Of a stretch of 64,000 nucleotides of DNA, positions 34,799-43,004 are shown in pieces (within the stretch, counting starts at the first letter, position 1; the number at the start of each line of letters is the position of its first letter). A model generated the notes under the pieces. The model saw nothing but the letters and a program-made list of their open reading frames with translations, was not told the DNA's origin and did no database searches. A program made the position numbers and the translations under genes. Location of the stretch: assembly GCA_958347955.1 (NCBI GenBank), contig CATVXH010000001.1, positions 62,001-126,000 of the forward strand, read 5' to 3'. The DNA is from an uncultured Sutterella sp. (GTDB lineage Bacteria; Pseudomonadota; Gammaproteobacteria; Burkholderiales; Burkholderiaceae_F).

Positions 34799-35731
34799 AC
34801 GTTAATGATAACGACAGAAAATAAAAAAACGGGTTGGTTTGAGCGATTAAAAAATGGTTTACATAAAACCCGTGTCAATATTATCGGACTTTTTACCGGC
34901 GGTAAGATTGATGAAGACTTTCTTGAGGAACTTGAGTTCGCACTAATCTCAGCGGACATGGGGGTAACAACTGTCTCCGAACTTTTGAGTAAGCTGAGGG
35001 AAACTATTCAACTGAAAGGACTTAAGACCCAAGAGGAGGTTCGTGAGGCTCTTCGGGAGGAGATTGTTGCCCTTTTAAAGCCTGCAGAGGGGCAAATCAG
35101 TTTGGATAGAGTTAAACCTCTTGTCATGATGATGGTGGGAGTTAACGGAGCCGGTAAAACAACTTCAATTGGCAAAATCAGCAAATGGCTTTCCGGACAA
35201 GGTAAAAGTGTGTTATTGGCCGCTGGCGACACATTTCGTGCCGCTGCTCGTGAACAGTTGGCTGTTTGGGGCGAAAGAAATAGGGTTGAGGTCATTTCTC
35301 AAACTGGAGGCGATCCTGCGGCAGTGGCTTTTGATGCTGTCAGTGCCGGTAAGGCGCGTGGCGCTGACGTTGTGATAGTGGATACGGCAGGACGTTTGAC
35401 CACGCAAACGCGGCTCATGGAAGAACTCAAACGAATTGCTCGCTCACAGAATAAGTCACTAGAAGGAGCCCCCCATGAAGTCATTCTCGTCATTGATGGG
35501 ACAAATGGTCAGAACGCCTTAGCTCAAGTGAAGGCTTTTGATGAGGCAGTTCCCTTAACCGGACTGATTATTACAAAGCTCGATGGGACAGCGAAGGGAG
35601 GGGTATTGGTCGCCATCAGCCGTATGAGGGCTGATAAGCCGATTCCTATATATTTCATCGGTGTTGGTGAAAAGATAGAAGATCTTCAGCCGTTTAATGC
35701 TCAGGAATTTGCCAAAGCTTTGGTCGGTTAA
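34793..35731 (+). CDS. ftsY: Signal recognition particle receptor FtsY
   Basis: 312 residues (308 if ATG 34805 is used). The GTPase receptor that takes SRP-ribosome complexes to the Sec translocon. NG domain only: four-helix N domain, then GVNGAGKTTSIGKIS, DTFRAAAREQL, DTAGRL, TKLDGTAKGG and the final GVGEKIEDLQPF. The long acidic A domain of E. coli FtsY (497 residues) is missing, so membrane binding must rest on the N-terminal helix. The first ATG overlaps rsmD; the second gives a clean divergent pair. Confidence 0.95.
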   Translation: MHTLMITTENKKTGWFERLKNGLHKTRVNIIGLFTGGKIDEDFLEELEFALISADMGVTTVSELLSKLRETIQLKGLKTQEEVREALREEIVALLKPAEGQISLDRVKPLVMMMVGVNGAGKTTSIGKISKWLSGQGKSVLLAAGDTFRAAAREQLAVWGERNRVEVISQTGGDPAAVAFDAVSAGKARGADVVIVDTAGRLTTQTRLMEELKRIARSQNKSLEGAPHEVILVIDGTNGQNALAQVKAFDEAVPLTGLIITKLDGTAKGGVLVAISRMRADKPIPIYFIGVGEKIEDLQPFNAQEFAKALVG

Positions 35732-35734
35732 TGA

Positions 35735-35761
35735 AAAAGGCGGAAGCAAAGAGCTTCCGCC
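35735..35761 (-). terminator. Terminator of asmA (minus strand)
   Basis: GGCGGAAGC and GCTTCCGCC (35739-35747 and 35753-35761) pair over nine bases. The T run TTTTTCATT follows on the minus strand, so the hairpin ends the AsmA gene; it may also stall ftsY transcripts, but no T run follows on that side. Confidence 0.75.
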
Positions 35762-35779
35762 ATTGATCAGCAGTTAAGT

Positions 35780-38056
35780 TTAAAAGCGATCCCTGAAGAA
35801 GTTTTTCAGTTTGTCCCAACCGGATGGTTGGGGGGCTTCTTTGGGTTTCTCCACCAGATTGTTATCCTTCTTTATCTTTTCTACATCCAATAGAGCAATG
35901 GGGCTTTGCCATTGTCCTGACAAAGTCATAGTCAAATCAAGAGCAGAAGAGTCTTTTGCCAAAAGTTGTCCGCTTAAAGTACCCTCCAAGAGGTTAATTT
36001 CAGCTTGGCCTCGAGCACGAGTGTGGCCAAAATCGATCATCAACCGTTCAATAACTGCCTTGGCATCGTGAATGGTGGCGACGCCACTGACTAGGTTTGT
36101 TTCAGTAAACAGATTGGCATTTTGAGCAGGTTCTTTATAGGCTTTAATCGCTTTCAGGGCATCACTAAGGTTAAAACCAAATAATTTAGCTCTAGCAGCG
36201 GAAAATCCAACTTGCCCATTTAACGTTTCCTGTGTAAAGCCGCTGCCATATAAATTGGCTTGCAAACTCAGTACGCCGCTGGTCTTATTGTTACCGTTCG
36301 CATCCGAAAACAGAGAAGACAAATTAACACTTTCTGCCTTATAGGAAACATTCCAGTGTCCTTGAGAGTTAATTTGCGCATCGAGTTCTGTTTTTCCATC
36401 ATAGGTTAACGCTTGAGCTTTAGGCAGACGCAAAATGCCGTTTTGCACGTTCATATCTGACTTAAGTTGAACCAGCTTTACAGGACCGGTAACCAATTCT
36501 CCGACCACAAGAGTGCCATTGAAATCAAAATGATCCAGAAAATCAAAGTCTTTTTCTTCTGAAAGAGCTGATAGATCCTGTTGTTCAAGCTGAGTTTGCG
36601 CTTGAATTGTTGTCGGATCAACAAGTTGAGGTTCTGTTATTGCATCGCTTATTTCGGGTTGTTGAGTCTCACTTTCAGAATTTGTAGTTTCGCTTGTCGA
36701 AGCAGGAGCGGCCTTATCGTTAGCTGTTGCTTCAGTGCCATTTTGGGAAGTAGTGGAGTTATCTAACTCGTTTCCTGTCCCTTCGGAGGAAATGTTGTTC
36801 GAGGTTTCAGTGAGCTTTGAGCCTTCTGAAAACTCAGAGTTTTTCATTGTGTCAATTGAAAAGGCCTGTTGAGCTTTTTGCAGAGAATTCAAAACTGATA
36901 GATCGCGAAGCTCCAAGCGTCCAAATACAATATCACCCTTGACCGAAGGGTGATCAAAACCTGCGCTTTCTCCCAAAAAGCTCATTGGAGCGCCGTGAAC
37001 ACGTGCGAAGAATTCTCCTTGGATCTTTTCATTATTCCAGTCCATAGAGATTTTGCCGGAAAGCGGAATGCTTTCGGCTTGCCCAGGCAAAGTGATGGTT
37101 CCTTGGATGTGATCAGCCGAGTAGAGAGTTTTTTCACGATCAAAAATCACGGGAGAACGTAAATCCAGTTTAAGAGTTTGGCTACCGCTTCCCTTGCTGT
37201 ATTGCACATACAGATCAGGCGCTTGCCATGTAATCTCATCGATCTGAAGTTCGGCAGCGGATAGGGAAACATCTCCTAACGATTGGTCACCTGTGATTTG
37301 AATCTCAGCGGTTTTTGCGTACAACTTATCTTCGGTGATTTGGGCAAGAGGCGAATTTAACTTGACACGGAACGAGCGTCCTTGTTGCGTTCCGCTGGCT
37401 GAGATCGCTACATTTTCAAAAGACATCTGTCCGCTTGCCAAATTCAAGTCTAGGGAAAGTGCCGCCTCCATATCTAAAAGGAGATTGTCCGGTAACACTT
37501 GTACTTGGGCTGCCATTGCCACCGGGGCGTGCATCTGCGGGGCCGGGGCTGAGAAAGTGGCTCTAAGATTCTGAAGGTTTACCAGGTAGCCGTCTTTTCT
37601 GATTCTTAGATCCGAATTATTTAATTCAACGGAGCCGATGGTGACATTGTCAAAAAGTTTGGTTTTATCGGTTACGTTGTTTTTTAACCACATAGATGGA
37701 GTGGAGCACTCTGTTTCCTGAAGCGAAAAACCATCAATGAGAACGTTGTCTATATGGATTTTTCCAAATGCAAGCCACCAAGGGCTGACAGAGAATTGAG
37801 CTGATCGATAAAAAGCGATCAATTTGTTTTGATTGTCAAAAAGCTGACCGCTCGGTAGCGAAATCGAGATTGTCGGCAACAGGCGCACAGAAGGCAGCTC
37901 GTTGGTACGGATCGTCAGACCAGTTTCTCCTAAAGACGATTGAAGGCGATTTTGTATGGCCTGCGGAGTAACTAGAAAATATAAAGCGACAACGCTGCCG
38001 ATAGCCAACAGTGCAAGAACACAGATCACCCAAAGTATGGTGCGAAGAATGCGCAT
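35780..38056 (-). CDS. AsmA-family protein
   Basis: 758 residues from ATG 38056, where a membrane anchor (about residues 2-26) begins; an in-frame TTG at 38077 is less likely. AsmA-like proteins are bridge-like, beta-rich periplasmic proteins that link the membranes and affect phospholipid or LPS balance. The C-terminal AsmA region (TNLVSGVATIHDAKAVIERLMIDFG, AEINLLEGTLSGQL) is well kept. In the middle (nucleotides about 36540-36850) lies a low-complexity stretch rich in S, T, E, N and Q that is not a normal part of the fold. Precise role unknown. Confidence 0.85.
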   Translation of the reverse strand: MRILRTILWVICVLALLAIGSVVALYFLVTPQAIQNRLQSSLGETGLTIRTNELPSVRLLPTISISLPSGQLFDNQNKLIAFYRSAQFSVSPWWLAFGKIHIDNVLIDGFSLQETECSTPSMWLKNNVTDKTKLFDNVTIGSVELNNSDLRIRKDGYLVNLQNLRATFSAPAPQMHAPVAMAAQVQVLPDNLLLDMEAALSLDLNLASGQMSFENVAISASGTQQGRSFRVKLNSPLAQITEDKLYAKTAEIQITGDQSLGDVSLSAAELQIDEITWQAPDLYVQYSKGSGSQTLKLDLRSPVIFDREKTLYSADHIQGTITLPGQAESIPLSGKISMDWNNEKIQGEFFARVHGAPMSFLGESAGFDHPSVKGDIVFGRLELRDLSVLNSLQKAQQAFSIDTMKNSEFSEGSKLTETSNNISSEGTGNELDNSTTSQNGTEATANDKAAPASTSETTNSESETQQPEISDAITEPQLVDPTTIQAQTQLEQQDLSALSEEKDFDFLDHFDFNGTLVVGELVTGPVKLVQLKSDMNVQNGILRLPKAQALTYDGKTELDAQINSQGHWNVSYKAESVNLSSLFSDANGNNKTSGVLSLQANLYGSGFTQETLNGQVGFSAARAKLFGFNLSDALKAIKAYKEPAQNANLFTETNLVSGVATIHDAKAVIERLMIDFGHTRARGQAEINLLEGTLSGQLLAKDSSALDLTMTLSGQWQSPIALLDVEKIKKDNNLVEKPKEAPQPSGWDKLKNFFRDRF

Positions 38057-38130
38057 GGGAAATGTCCAGAATATCAAACCGTACTGGCAAACATAGCACG
38101 AAATGTCACTGGATGGAGAAAAACAAGGAT

Positions 38131-38505
38131 TTATTTGTTACGCCATTTATCTTGGATGGTTCGTTTGAGATTGGGAGCCAATCGTTCAAGAGCATCCAAA
38201 GTCATGAAAATGGAGTTTCGCCCGCGATTTGAGAGTTCTCGAAAGCGAGCGAGAAGCTCACTTTCCTCCTCAACAGGGTTATGACGTTCGCTGGTAATGA
38301 TGAAGAGGACATCAAAGCCACAATCATTAAGAGGTGGCATACGAAAAATTCCCGGATCTTCCTGTCCTAATTCATACTTTTGATAAGTTTCTAAAGGAAC
38401 ACCCAACAACTGTGCGATTTGCAGTTCGGTATAACCCAAACGCTCTCGCTCTGTCCGAAGACGTTCACCAAATTCACGTTTCCGTTTAGAAAGCACAGTT
38501 GCCAT
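38131..38505 (-). CDS. XRE-family transcriptional regulator
   Basis: 124 residues. A helix-turn-helix of the Cro/CI type fills residues 10-50: FGERLRTERERLGYTELQIAQLLGVPLETYQKYELG. The rest (VLFIITSERHNPVEEESELLARFREL) has no recognised domain. The layout resembles short phage-derived or house-keeping regulators of Burkholderiales. Three inverted repeats fill the 112 bp in front of it and are candidate binding sites. Target genes unknown. Confidence 0.75.
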   Translation of the reverse strand: MATVLSKRKREFGERLRTERERLGYTELQIAQLLGVPLETYQKYELGQEDPGIFRMPPLNDCGFDVLFIITSERHNPVEEESELLARFRELSNRGRNSIFMTLDALERLAPNLKRTIQDKWRNK

Positions 38506-38536
38506 AATTTTTATTGTGAAAGGGCTTCTTTAAAGA

Positions 38537-38602
38537 CAGAGAAAATTCTCTGCGTATAGGAATTACTATACAGGATAAGAGAACTTGGCGCCCCTTATCC
38601 TG
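38537..38602. repeat. Three inverted repeats between ychF and the XRE gene
   Basis: CAGAGAA/TTCTCTG around AA (38537-38552), GTATAG/CTATAC around GAATTA (38554-38571) and CAGGATAAG/CTTATCCTG around a 14-base loop (38571-38602) follow one another almost without gaps. The last could be a weak ychF transcription end, but no T run follows it. The middle one holds TATAGT, a fair -10 box, on the minus strand. Confidence 0.7.
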
Positions 38603-38617
38603 TGATTTTGTTTCGCT

Positions 38618-39712
38618 TTATACGTTAAAAAGGAAGTTCATGACATCGCCATCTTGGACGATGTAATCCTTGCCTTCAGCTCGCATCTTCCCGGCTTCTT
38701 GAGCGCCTTTTTCACCTTTGTGTTCGATATAGTCGTTAAAGGAAATCGTTTGCGCTCGGATAAAACCGCGTTCGAAGTCAGTGTGAATAACGCCGGCGGC
38801 TTGTGGAGCTGTGTCACCCTTGTGAATCGTCCAGGCACGAACCTCTTTTGGACCAGCGGTAAAGTAGGTCTGCAAGCCAAGCAGATCGTAACCGGCTCGA
38901 ATCACACGATCGAGACCAGCCTCGTGCATTCCCATGTCTTCTAGGAACATTTTTTTATCTTCATCGTCAAGCTCTGCAATTTCGCTTTCAATCTTGGCGC
39001 ATAATGCGACAACAGGAGCATTTTCCTTGGCCGCAAACGACTTTACAGACTCTAATAGAGGATTATCTTCAAAGCCGCTGTCATCTACGTTGGCAACATA
39101 CATTGTCGGTTTGACCGTTAACAAACATAACGGTTTGATGATCGCCTTCTCTTCAGTTGAGAGTTCTACTTGGCGAGCAGGTTTGCCCTCATTGAGAACG
39201 GGTTGAATCTTTTCCAAAACGGTGACTAACTTCAACGCTTCTTTGTCTCCGCCTTGTCGAGCTTGCTTAGAATACTTATTAAGCAGTTTTTCCACCGTAG
39301 CTAAATCCGCCAACGCCAGTTCAGTGTTGATGACTTCTATGTCTTCGATCGGATTGACATGACCGGCTACGTGAACGATATTGTCGTCATTAAAACAACG
39401 AACAATGTGGGCGATGGCATCACATTCACGAATGTTGGCCAGGAATTGGTTGCCCAATCCTTCTCCTTTACTGGCGCCAGCCACAAGACCTGCGATGTCA
39501 ACAAACTCCACCACAGCCGGTACGATACGCGCCGGGTTGACAATGTCGGCTAATTGTTGAAGACGGCTATCAGGCACTTCTACAATGCCGACGTTAGGTT
39601 CAATTGTGCAGAACGGATAGTTCTCCGCTGCGATACCTGCTTTAGTTAAAGCGTTAAAGATGGTGGACTTGCCAACATTGGGCAAGCCGACGATACCACA
39701 TTTCAATCCCAT
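38618..39712 (-). CDS. ychF: Redox-regulated ATPase YchF
   Basis: 364 residues from ATG 39712, the family length (E. coli 363). YchF (OLA1) is an Obg-like P-loop protein that prefers ATP and binds ribosomes. GLPNVGKSTIFNALT opens the protein, FVDIAGLVAGASKGEGLGNQFL is the switch region, and the TGS end reads AWTIHKGDTAPQAAGVIHTDFERGFI. The longer frame up to 39751 has no support. Monocistronic or led into the pth-DUF523 region upstream. Confidence 0.96.
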   Translation of the reverse strand: MGLKCGIVGLPNVGKSTIFNALTKAGIAAENYPFCTIEPNVGIVEVPDSRLQQLADIVNPARIVPAVVEFVDIAGLVAGASKGEGLGNQFLANIRECDAIAHIVRCFNDDNIVHVAGHVNPIEDIEVINTELALADLATVEKLLNKYSKQARQGGDKEALKLVTVLEKIQPVLNEGKPARQVELSTEEKAIIKPLCLLTVKPTMYVANVDDSGFEDNPLLESVKSFAAKENAPVVALCAKIESEIAELDDEDKKMFLEDMGMHEAGLDRVIRAGYDLLGLQTYFTAGPKEVRAWTIHKGDTAPQAAGVIHTDFERGFIRAQTISFNDYIEHKGEKGAQEAGKMRAEGKDYIVQDGDVMNFLFNV

Positions 39713-39788
39713 GATTGTATTTCCCAAAAAATAACTAACGCATTTTAGCATTAGGGGGAGTTTGCCAAATGCTGCGATGACTTGGACA

Positions 39789-40283
39789 CTAAGAAATTTT
39801 AATGCTAGAGATCAGTTGATCAATTTGTTGCTCATTGAAAACCTTTATTCCGTTTTGGCTTAAAAGCTCGCAGGCAAGACCACGCCCCTTCTTTAACGAT
39901 CCGTCAAAATAACCGCTATGAATTAGTGAACTGCCACAGGCGGGACTTTTTTCTTTCAATAAAGCAAATGAGACACGATGCTTTTTGGCGATATCAAGGC
40001 AGAATAGCGCACCTTGGCGATACTGTTCAGTGCAGTCCATTCCCTCGTCATTCGTGATGCGGCACTGTCCTTTTAAAACTTCTTCTGATGAACCGGAAGG
40101 ATCAATTTCACAGGGACGCCGAGGTATGGGTAACCCCCCTGCGCATTCCGGACAAACTGGGATCAGTGCAATTCCCCGATTAATGAGCTTGTTAAGGTCT
40201 GCTGCCTTGCTTTGGCCATCGTAGCGGACAGCTTGCCCCAACAAACAGGCACTGACCAAAACGACGGGAGTGAATTGAGCCAA
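39789..40283 (-). CDS. DUF523 family protein
   Basis: 164 residues, TTG start at 40283 backed by a textbook AGGAGG eight bases ahead; the TTG follows the pth stop at once, so the genes are coupled. Conserved cysteines are visible in VSACLLGQAVRYDG, IPVCPECAGGLPIPR, the CRITNDEGMDCTEQY segment and KSPACGSS, a pattern that suggests metal or iron-sulfur binding. The family is widespread and uncharacterised; related longer proteins carry a DUF1722 domain. No function assigned. Confidence 0.85.
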   Translation of the reverse strand: MAQFTPVVLVSACLLGQAVRYDGQSKAADLNKLINRGIALIPVCPECAGGLPIPRRPCEIDPSGSSEEVLKGQCRITNDEGMDCTEQYRQGALFCLDIAKKHRVSFALLKEKSPACGSSLIHSGYFDGSLKKGRGLACELLSQNGIKVFNEQQIDQLISSIKIS

Positions 40284-40913
40284 TTAGTGCGCCTCCTCAC
40301 TTTCCGTGACTTTTTGTGGTTTGGAGCTACCAAATTTAGCAATCGCTCGCTGAACTCTTGACATGTCGCCACAAGCAATATCATTGGTTGTTTTAAGAGC
40401 TGCGTCGATGCAGTCTTCAATTAGTTCTCTATGTTGAGCACTGGGAGCGTGTAAAACAAAATCGGCCACTTGTTGCGCCATGCCGAGACTTCTGGGATGG
40501 CCTGTCCCCAAGCGCAAGCGCCAAAAATTGGGTGTCGAGAGTTTTTCAGTAATATCTTTCAGACCATTATGGCCCGCGTTGCCGCCTCCTTTTTTCAATT
40601 TCATGCATCCCGGCATTAGGTCTAACTCATCATGAATAACCAGAATTTCTTCGGGAAGTATCTTGTAATAAAGCGCAAGCGACACCACAGATTGACCGGA
40701 GCGGTTCATATAAGTTTGGGGTTTTAATAGCCAGATATCTTGACCAGCCAATCTGACTCTTGCAACTTCGCCGAGAAATTTCTTTTCCTCGTGAAAAAAA
40801 ACTCCTTCTCTTTGAGCTAAGCGATCAATGAACCAAAATCCTGCGTTGTGGCGAGTGTCGGCGTACTCTGCACCAGGGTTGCCGAGACCGACAATTAATC
40901 GAATGGCGGGCAT
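40284..40913 (-). CDS. pth: Peptidyl-tRNA hydrolase
   Basis: 209 residues. It frees tRNA from peptidyl-tRNAs dropped by the ribosome. LIVGLGNPGAEYADTRHNAGFWFID carries the catalytic histidine (RHNAG), YMNRSGQSV the asparagine, and VIHDELDLMPG and GNAGHNGLKDI complete the site. A 15-residue tail extends past the usual end. rplY-pth is the conserved Burkholderiales order, but a terminator at 40994-41025 separates them. Confidence 0.95.
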   Translation of the reverse strand: MPAIRLIVGLGNPGAEYADTRHNAGFWFIDRLAQREGVFFHEEKKFLGEVARVRLAGQDIWLLKPQTYMNRSGQSVVSLALYYKILPEEILVIHDELDLMPGCMKLKKGGGNAGHNGLKDITEKLSTPNFWRLRLGTGHPRSLGMAQQVADFVLHAPSAQHRELIEDCIDAALKTTNDIACGDMSRVQRAIAKFGSSKPQKVTESEEAH

Positions 40914-40993
40914 ATTTAAAATCCGATAATCAGTGACGAAAATTGTACTCTGCTGAGTCTATTCGAGGCAGAAAGGCGATTTTAGGAGGCAGC

Positions 40994-41025
40994 AAAAAAG
41001 GGAATTCCCGGTAAGAGAATTCCCT
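40994..41025 (-). terminator. Rho-independent terminator of rplY
   Basis: AGGGAATTC and GAATTCCCT (40999-41007 and 41017-41025) pair over nine bases; TTTTTTG follows on the minus strand. Confidence 0.85.
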
Positions 41026-41054
41026 CTTTATTGCGTGCTAAAGACGGCTCTCGC

Positions 41055-41690
41055 TTAGGCAGCGGGTGTAGCCGCAGCGTCAGCGGCGGGAGCGGCAGCA
41101 GCAGCATCGTCAGAGGTTTCTTCTTCCTCCTCAACCTGCGCAACCACAGAAACCACAACCGGATCTTCGTTGCCGTGGACAACAGCGGAAACGCCTTCAG
41201 GCAACACGATGTCAGAAACACGCATCGTCGTTTGAGCTGTTAAACCAGACAAATCAACAGACACAAATTCCGGCAAATCCTTCGGTAAGCAGCTCACTTC
41301 GATGGAGCTACGAGCGTGGCTGATCAGGCCCTTGCTAATCTTGACAGCGGGGCTGTTTTCAGCGCCGAAGAAGTGCAACGGCACGCTCATGGTCACCGGT
41401 TCATCCGGATTGACGCGTTGGAAGTCAATATGCATGACTTGGGGTTTGTACGGATGCATTTGGAAAGCGCGCAAAACAACGAGCTGATCCTTGCCATCCA
41501 ATTCCATCGTCAGAATCGAGGCGTGGAACTTTTCCTTACGCAAAGCGTAGAAAATGGGATTATGTTCGAGCTCGATCGGCGTGGCCGCAACGTTGCCGCC
41601 GTAAACGATACCGGGCAACTTATCGGCGCGGCGCAGACGGCGGCTCGCACCCGTACCTTGCGCTTGACGCGTGGTGGCGATGATTTTCAT
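41055..41690 (-). CDS. rplY: Large ribosomal subunit protein bL25 (Ctc form)
   Basis: 211 residues from ATG 41690, which has GGAG ahead; the frame is open to 41729. Binds 5S rRNA. The L25 domain covers about the first 90 residues (ATTRQAQGTGASRRLRRADKLPGIVYGG) and the TL5/Ctc beta domain follows (VPLHFFGAENSPAV, SVDLSGL). The last 35 residues are acidic and alanine-rich. It belongs to the long Ctc type, not the short E. coli L25. Upstream lies prs, the usual partner, but with terminators in between. Confidence 0.95.
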   Translation of the reverse strand: MKIIATTRQAQGTGASRRLRRADKLPGIVYGGNVAATPIELEHNPIFYALRKEKFHASILTMELDGKDQLVVLRAFQMHPYKPQVMHIDFQRVNPDEPVTMSVPLHFFGAENSPAVKISKGLISHARSSIEVSCLPKDLPEFVSVDLSGLTAQTTMRVSDIVLPEGVSAVVHGNEDPVVVSVVAQVEEEEETSDDAAAAAPAADAAATPAA

Positions 41691-41740
41691 GTTTATTCTC
41701 CAAAAATAAAATTCCCGGGACGCGACCATCCACTGGGAAC

Positions 41741-41762
41741 AAAAAGATTGTTAAAAACAATC
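41741..41762 (-). terminator. Small hairpin with T run in the rplY leader
   Basis: GATTGTT and AACAATC (41746-41752 and 41756-41762) form a seven-base stem with a three-base loop; TTTTTGTT follows on the minus strand. It lies 33 bp past the prs terminator and 51 bp before rplY, so it could be a second terminator or an attenuator. Confidence 0.45.
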
Positions 41763-41789
41763 GAGGACGCTATTTTACAGATTTTGTAC

Positions 41790-41815
41790 AAAAAGGCGAG
41801 GACCTACCCCTCGCC
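41790..41815 (-). terminator. Rho-independent terminator of prs
   Basis: GGCGAGG (41795-41801) and CCTCGCC (41809-41815) form the stem; TTTTTG follows on the minus strand, 21 bp past the prs stop. Confidence 0.85.
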
Positions 41816-41835
41816 CTTGTTTCTTAATTCAAAGA

Positions 41836-42795
41836 TTACTCTTCAAATAAAGCGCTGACTGAGTCTTCCCGAGCAATGCGAGAAATTGTTTCGCCGAAGA
41901 TGTTCGCAACGGAAACTTGCGTAATCTTTTCGCACTTTTGCGCATCTTCTTTCAAAGGAATCGTATCGGTTACGACCAATTCGTCCAATTCTGAGTTAGT
42001 GATGCGTTCTACGGCGGGACCAGATAACACCGGGTGGGTAATATAAGCGCAAACTTTAATGGCGCCACGCTCTTTCAAAGCTTTGGCAGCATTGCAAAGT
42101 GTACCGGCAGTATCCACAATGTCATCGGTAATGATGCAAGTGCGACCGGAAACGTCACCGATCAAATTCATCACTTCAGCAACATTGGGACGAGGACGGC
42201 GTTTATCAATGATGACAAGGTCAGTGTTTAAGGACTTGGCCATAGCACGAGCACGCACAACACCGCCGATATCAGGAGAAACGACTACGGGATTTTCATA
42301 ATTACGGCTCTGCAGCTCACGCAAAAGAATCGGGGTGGCGTAAATGTTATCGACGGGCACGTCAAAGAAGCCTTGGATTTGGTCTGCATGCAAATCCATC
42401 GTCAGTACACGATCAACGCCAACCGATTGCAACATGTTGGCAACCACTTTGGCAGAAATAGCTACACGGACAGAGCGCGGGCGGCGATCCTGACGGGCAT
42501 AGCCGTAGTAAGGCATCACTGCCGTAATGCGACGCGCGGAAGCGCGACGCAGAGCGTCGACCATAATCATCAATTCCATCAAATTGTCATTGGTGGGAGA
42601 GCAGGTGCTTTGCAGAATGAAAACATCGCGACCGCGAACTTTTTCACTGATTTCCACCATCACTTCACCATCGGAGAAGTGGCTGACAACAGCTTGGCCG
42701 AGGGGAATGTTGAGATGATCTGCGACAGCTTGGGCAAGTTTGGGATTGGCATTGCCCGTAAAAACCATGAGATTGTCCGGAACCATTGGGACCAT
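41836..42795 (-). CDS. prs: Ribose-phosphate pyrophosphokinase
   Basis: 319 residues. It makes PRPP from ribose 5-phosphate and ATP for purine, pyrimidine, histidine and tryptophan synthesis. FTGNANPKLAQAVADHL opens the fold; RQDRRPRSVRVAISAKVVANML, the flexible-loop DLHADQIQGFFDVPVDNIYA and the PRPP loop DDIVDTAGTLCNAA are complete. It follows tRNA-Gln and its terminator, with a hairpin in the leader at 42845-42863. Confidence 0.97.
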   Translation of the reverse strand: MVPMVPDNLMVFTGNANPKLAQAVADHLNIPLGQAVVSHFSDGEVMVEISEKVRGRDVFILQSTCSPTNDNLMELMIMVDALRRASARRITAVMPYYGYARQDRRPRSVRVAISAKVVANMLQSVGVDRVLTMDLHADQIQGFFDVPVDNIYATPILLRELQSRNYENPVVVSPDIGGVVRARAMAKSLNTDLVIIDKRRPRPNVAEVMNLIGDVSGRTCIITDDIVDTAGTLCNAAKALKERGAIKVCAYITHPVLSGPAVERITNSELDELVVTDTIPLKEDAQKCEKITQVSVANIFGETISRIAREDSVSALFEE

Positions 42796-42844
42796 GATAT
42801 GACTCGCCGAAAGTTAAGAAGAGAGAACTCTTCGGTTAGTAGTG

Positions 42845-42863
42845 GCGGTTTTATCTAAACCGC
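42845..42863 (-). promoter_or_regulatory. Inverted repeat in the prs leader
   Basis: GCGGTTT and AAACCGC pair over seven bases around TATCT. It follows the tRNA terminator by five bases and precedes prs by about 50 bp. A second weak pairing, CCGAA with TTCGG, lies between it and the ATG. Role unknown. Confidence 0.4.
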
Positions 42864-42868
42864 TTCGT

Positions 42869-42909
42869 AAAAAAACAAACGGGAGCTAGCACAACAATGC
42901 TTGCTCCCG
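42869..42909 (-). terminator. Rho-independent terminator of tRNA-Gln
   Basis: CGGGAGC (42909-42903 on the minus strand) pairs with GCTCCCG (42886-42880), extended by AGCA/TGCT after a one-base bulge on each side. TTTGTTTTTTT follows. It begins six bases after the tRNA 3' end. Confidence 0.88.
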
Positions 42910-42914
42910 AAAGT

Positions 42915-42992
42915 TGGCAGGGGAGGAAGGATTCGAACCTTCGAATGCCGGAATCAAAATCCGGTGCCTTAGGCCAGCTTGGCGACTCCCCT
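42915..42992 (-). tRNA. tRNA-Gln (anticodon TTG)
   Basis: 78 bases with the 3' CCA encoded. The acceptor stem pairs AGGGGAG with CTCCCCT; the anticodon arm is CCGGA-TTTTGAT-TCCGG with anticodon TTG; the T arm GAAGG-TTCGAAT-CCTTC is perfect. The discriminator base is G, as in tRNA-Gln of many bacteria. The first pair is A-T, a weak pair of the sort glutaminyl-tRNA synthetase favours. It sits alone between ispE and prs, the conserved place in Burkholderiales. Confidence 0.96.
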
Positions 42993-43004
42993 ACAAATTT
43001 TGGT

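Noticed and set aside
42373..42858. 161-codon open frame antisense to prs
   Set aside because: Shadow of prs; composition of histidine and asparagine runs typical of reverse-complement reading.
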